From contig CAYTRV010000148.1 in the NCBI GenBank assembly GCA_964440285.1, positions 1-5,818 on the forward strand: 5,818 nt of DNA. The letters are read 5' to 3'. Position numbers and translations under genes: made by a program. Positions 5,716 to 5,818 of the stretch are shown here, piece by piece; the first letter of the stretch is position 1, and the number at the start of each line of letters is the position of its first letter. This stretch comes from CALMEC01 sp964440285. Its GTDB lineage: Bacteria; Actinomycetota; Thermoleophilia; Miltoncostaeales; Miltoncostaeaceae. The notes under the pieces were generated by a model. That model was not told the origin of the DNA and made no database searches. It worked only from the letters and a program-made list of their open reading frames with translations.

Positions 5716-5801
5716 GGAGCGAGAGGCGCGCGCTTCGGCGTTTTCCCCCGCAAGCGCCATAAATCAGCGCCCGGAAACTGGTTCGGGACCGCCTCGACCG
5801 C

Positions 5802-5807
5802 TAGCCT
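5802..5807 (+). promoter_or_regulatory. Possible outward-facing -10 element at right edge
   Basis: TAGCCT on the plus strand matches TAnnnT and lies in a short pyrimidine-rich stretch ending at the window boundary. No convincing -35 box is found 16-18 bases upstream. It can only be judged with the downstream sequence. Confidence 0.25.
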
Positions 5808-5818
5808 TTCTTGTTCCG

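Larger units (their letters stand above)
5657..5818. other. Intergenic region upstream of clpS with no recognised gene
   Basis: Beyond the clpS -10 this stretch shows two inverted repeats (annotated separately) but no coding region, tRNA or known RNA that I recognise. A plus-strand ATG at 5702 opens a frame to the window edge (39 codons) with no recognisable motif. TAGCCT at 5802-5807 on the plus strand fits the TAnnnT -10 pattern, so a divergent gene may begin just past the edge. Confidence 0.5.

Noticed and set aside
5644..5760. N-terminally extended ClpS starting at the ATG at 5760 or 5703
   Set aside because: The added residues do not resemble ClpS, and a -10-like TAGACT sits just before the ATG at 5643.
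5778..5800. GGTTCGGGACC, reminiscent of a tRNA T-arm
   Set aside because: The flanking bases do not form a five-base-pair T-stem, and no anticodon arm or acceptor stem can be found around it.
5702..5818. Plus-strand frame from ATG 5702 open to the window edge
   Set aside because: Thirty-nine codons without any motif, with the ATG inside an inverted repeat and no ribosome-binding site before it. It cannot be supported without downstream sequence.

Overview
The window is a high-GC (about 70% by eye), densely packed bacterial segment. The codon choice, an actinobacterial-style small lipoyl ligase/transferase, and two genes that seem to start at or a few bases after a -10 hexamer (leaderless style) suggest an Actinomycetota genome. 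A deep-branching class such as Thermoleophilia is possible. This placement is an inference from remembered family patterns, not a search. I see no mobile element, CRISPR array, tRNA or rRNA.

Left half, plus strand: the window opens inside the gene for the E1 (decarboxylating) subunit of 2-oxoglutarate dehydrogenase. About the last two thirds of the protein are present, ending at 1889. Eleven bases later comes a small protein of the lipoyl/octanoyl ligase-transferase fold (1901-2602). Its expected targets are lipoyl domains such as that of the E2 partner of this E1, so the two genes make a sensible TCA-cycle/lipoylation pair. After 63 bases with a candidate leaderless promoter, uppP (2666-3664) encodes a membrane undecaprenyl-diphosphatase with an unusual N-terminal extension.

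Right half, minus strand: a two-gene unit reads leftward, toward uppP. clpS (5643 to 5338) encodes a ClpS-core N-degron adaptor with a variant recognition pocket. Its stop codon overlaps the GTG start of a benzoylformate-decarboxylase-like thiamine-diphosphate enzyme (5341 to 3680). The enzyme ends 15 bases from the end of uppP, so the two units converge with no strong terminator visible between them.

The last 175 bases, upstream of clpS, hold no recognisable gene. They carry a candidate clpS -10 element, a 23-bp interrupted palindrome over the expected -35 region, a second AT-richer 15-bp inverted repeat, and a possible outward-facing -10 near the right edge.

The points most worth a second look are the adaptor-enzyme pair clpS/TPP enzyme with its palindromic control region, the loss of one active-site histidine in the TPP enzyme, the altered ClpS pocket, and a conserved-position cysteine that makes the 'lipoate ligase' a possible octanoyltransferase. 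Nothing here clearly amounts to a wholly new system. The clpS/TPP-enzyme unit is the best candidate for undescribed biology.
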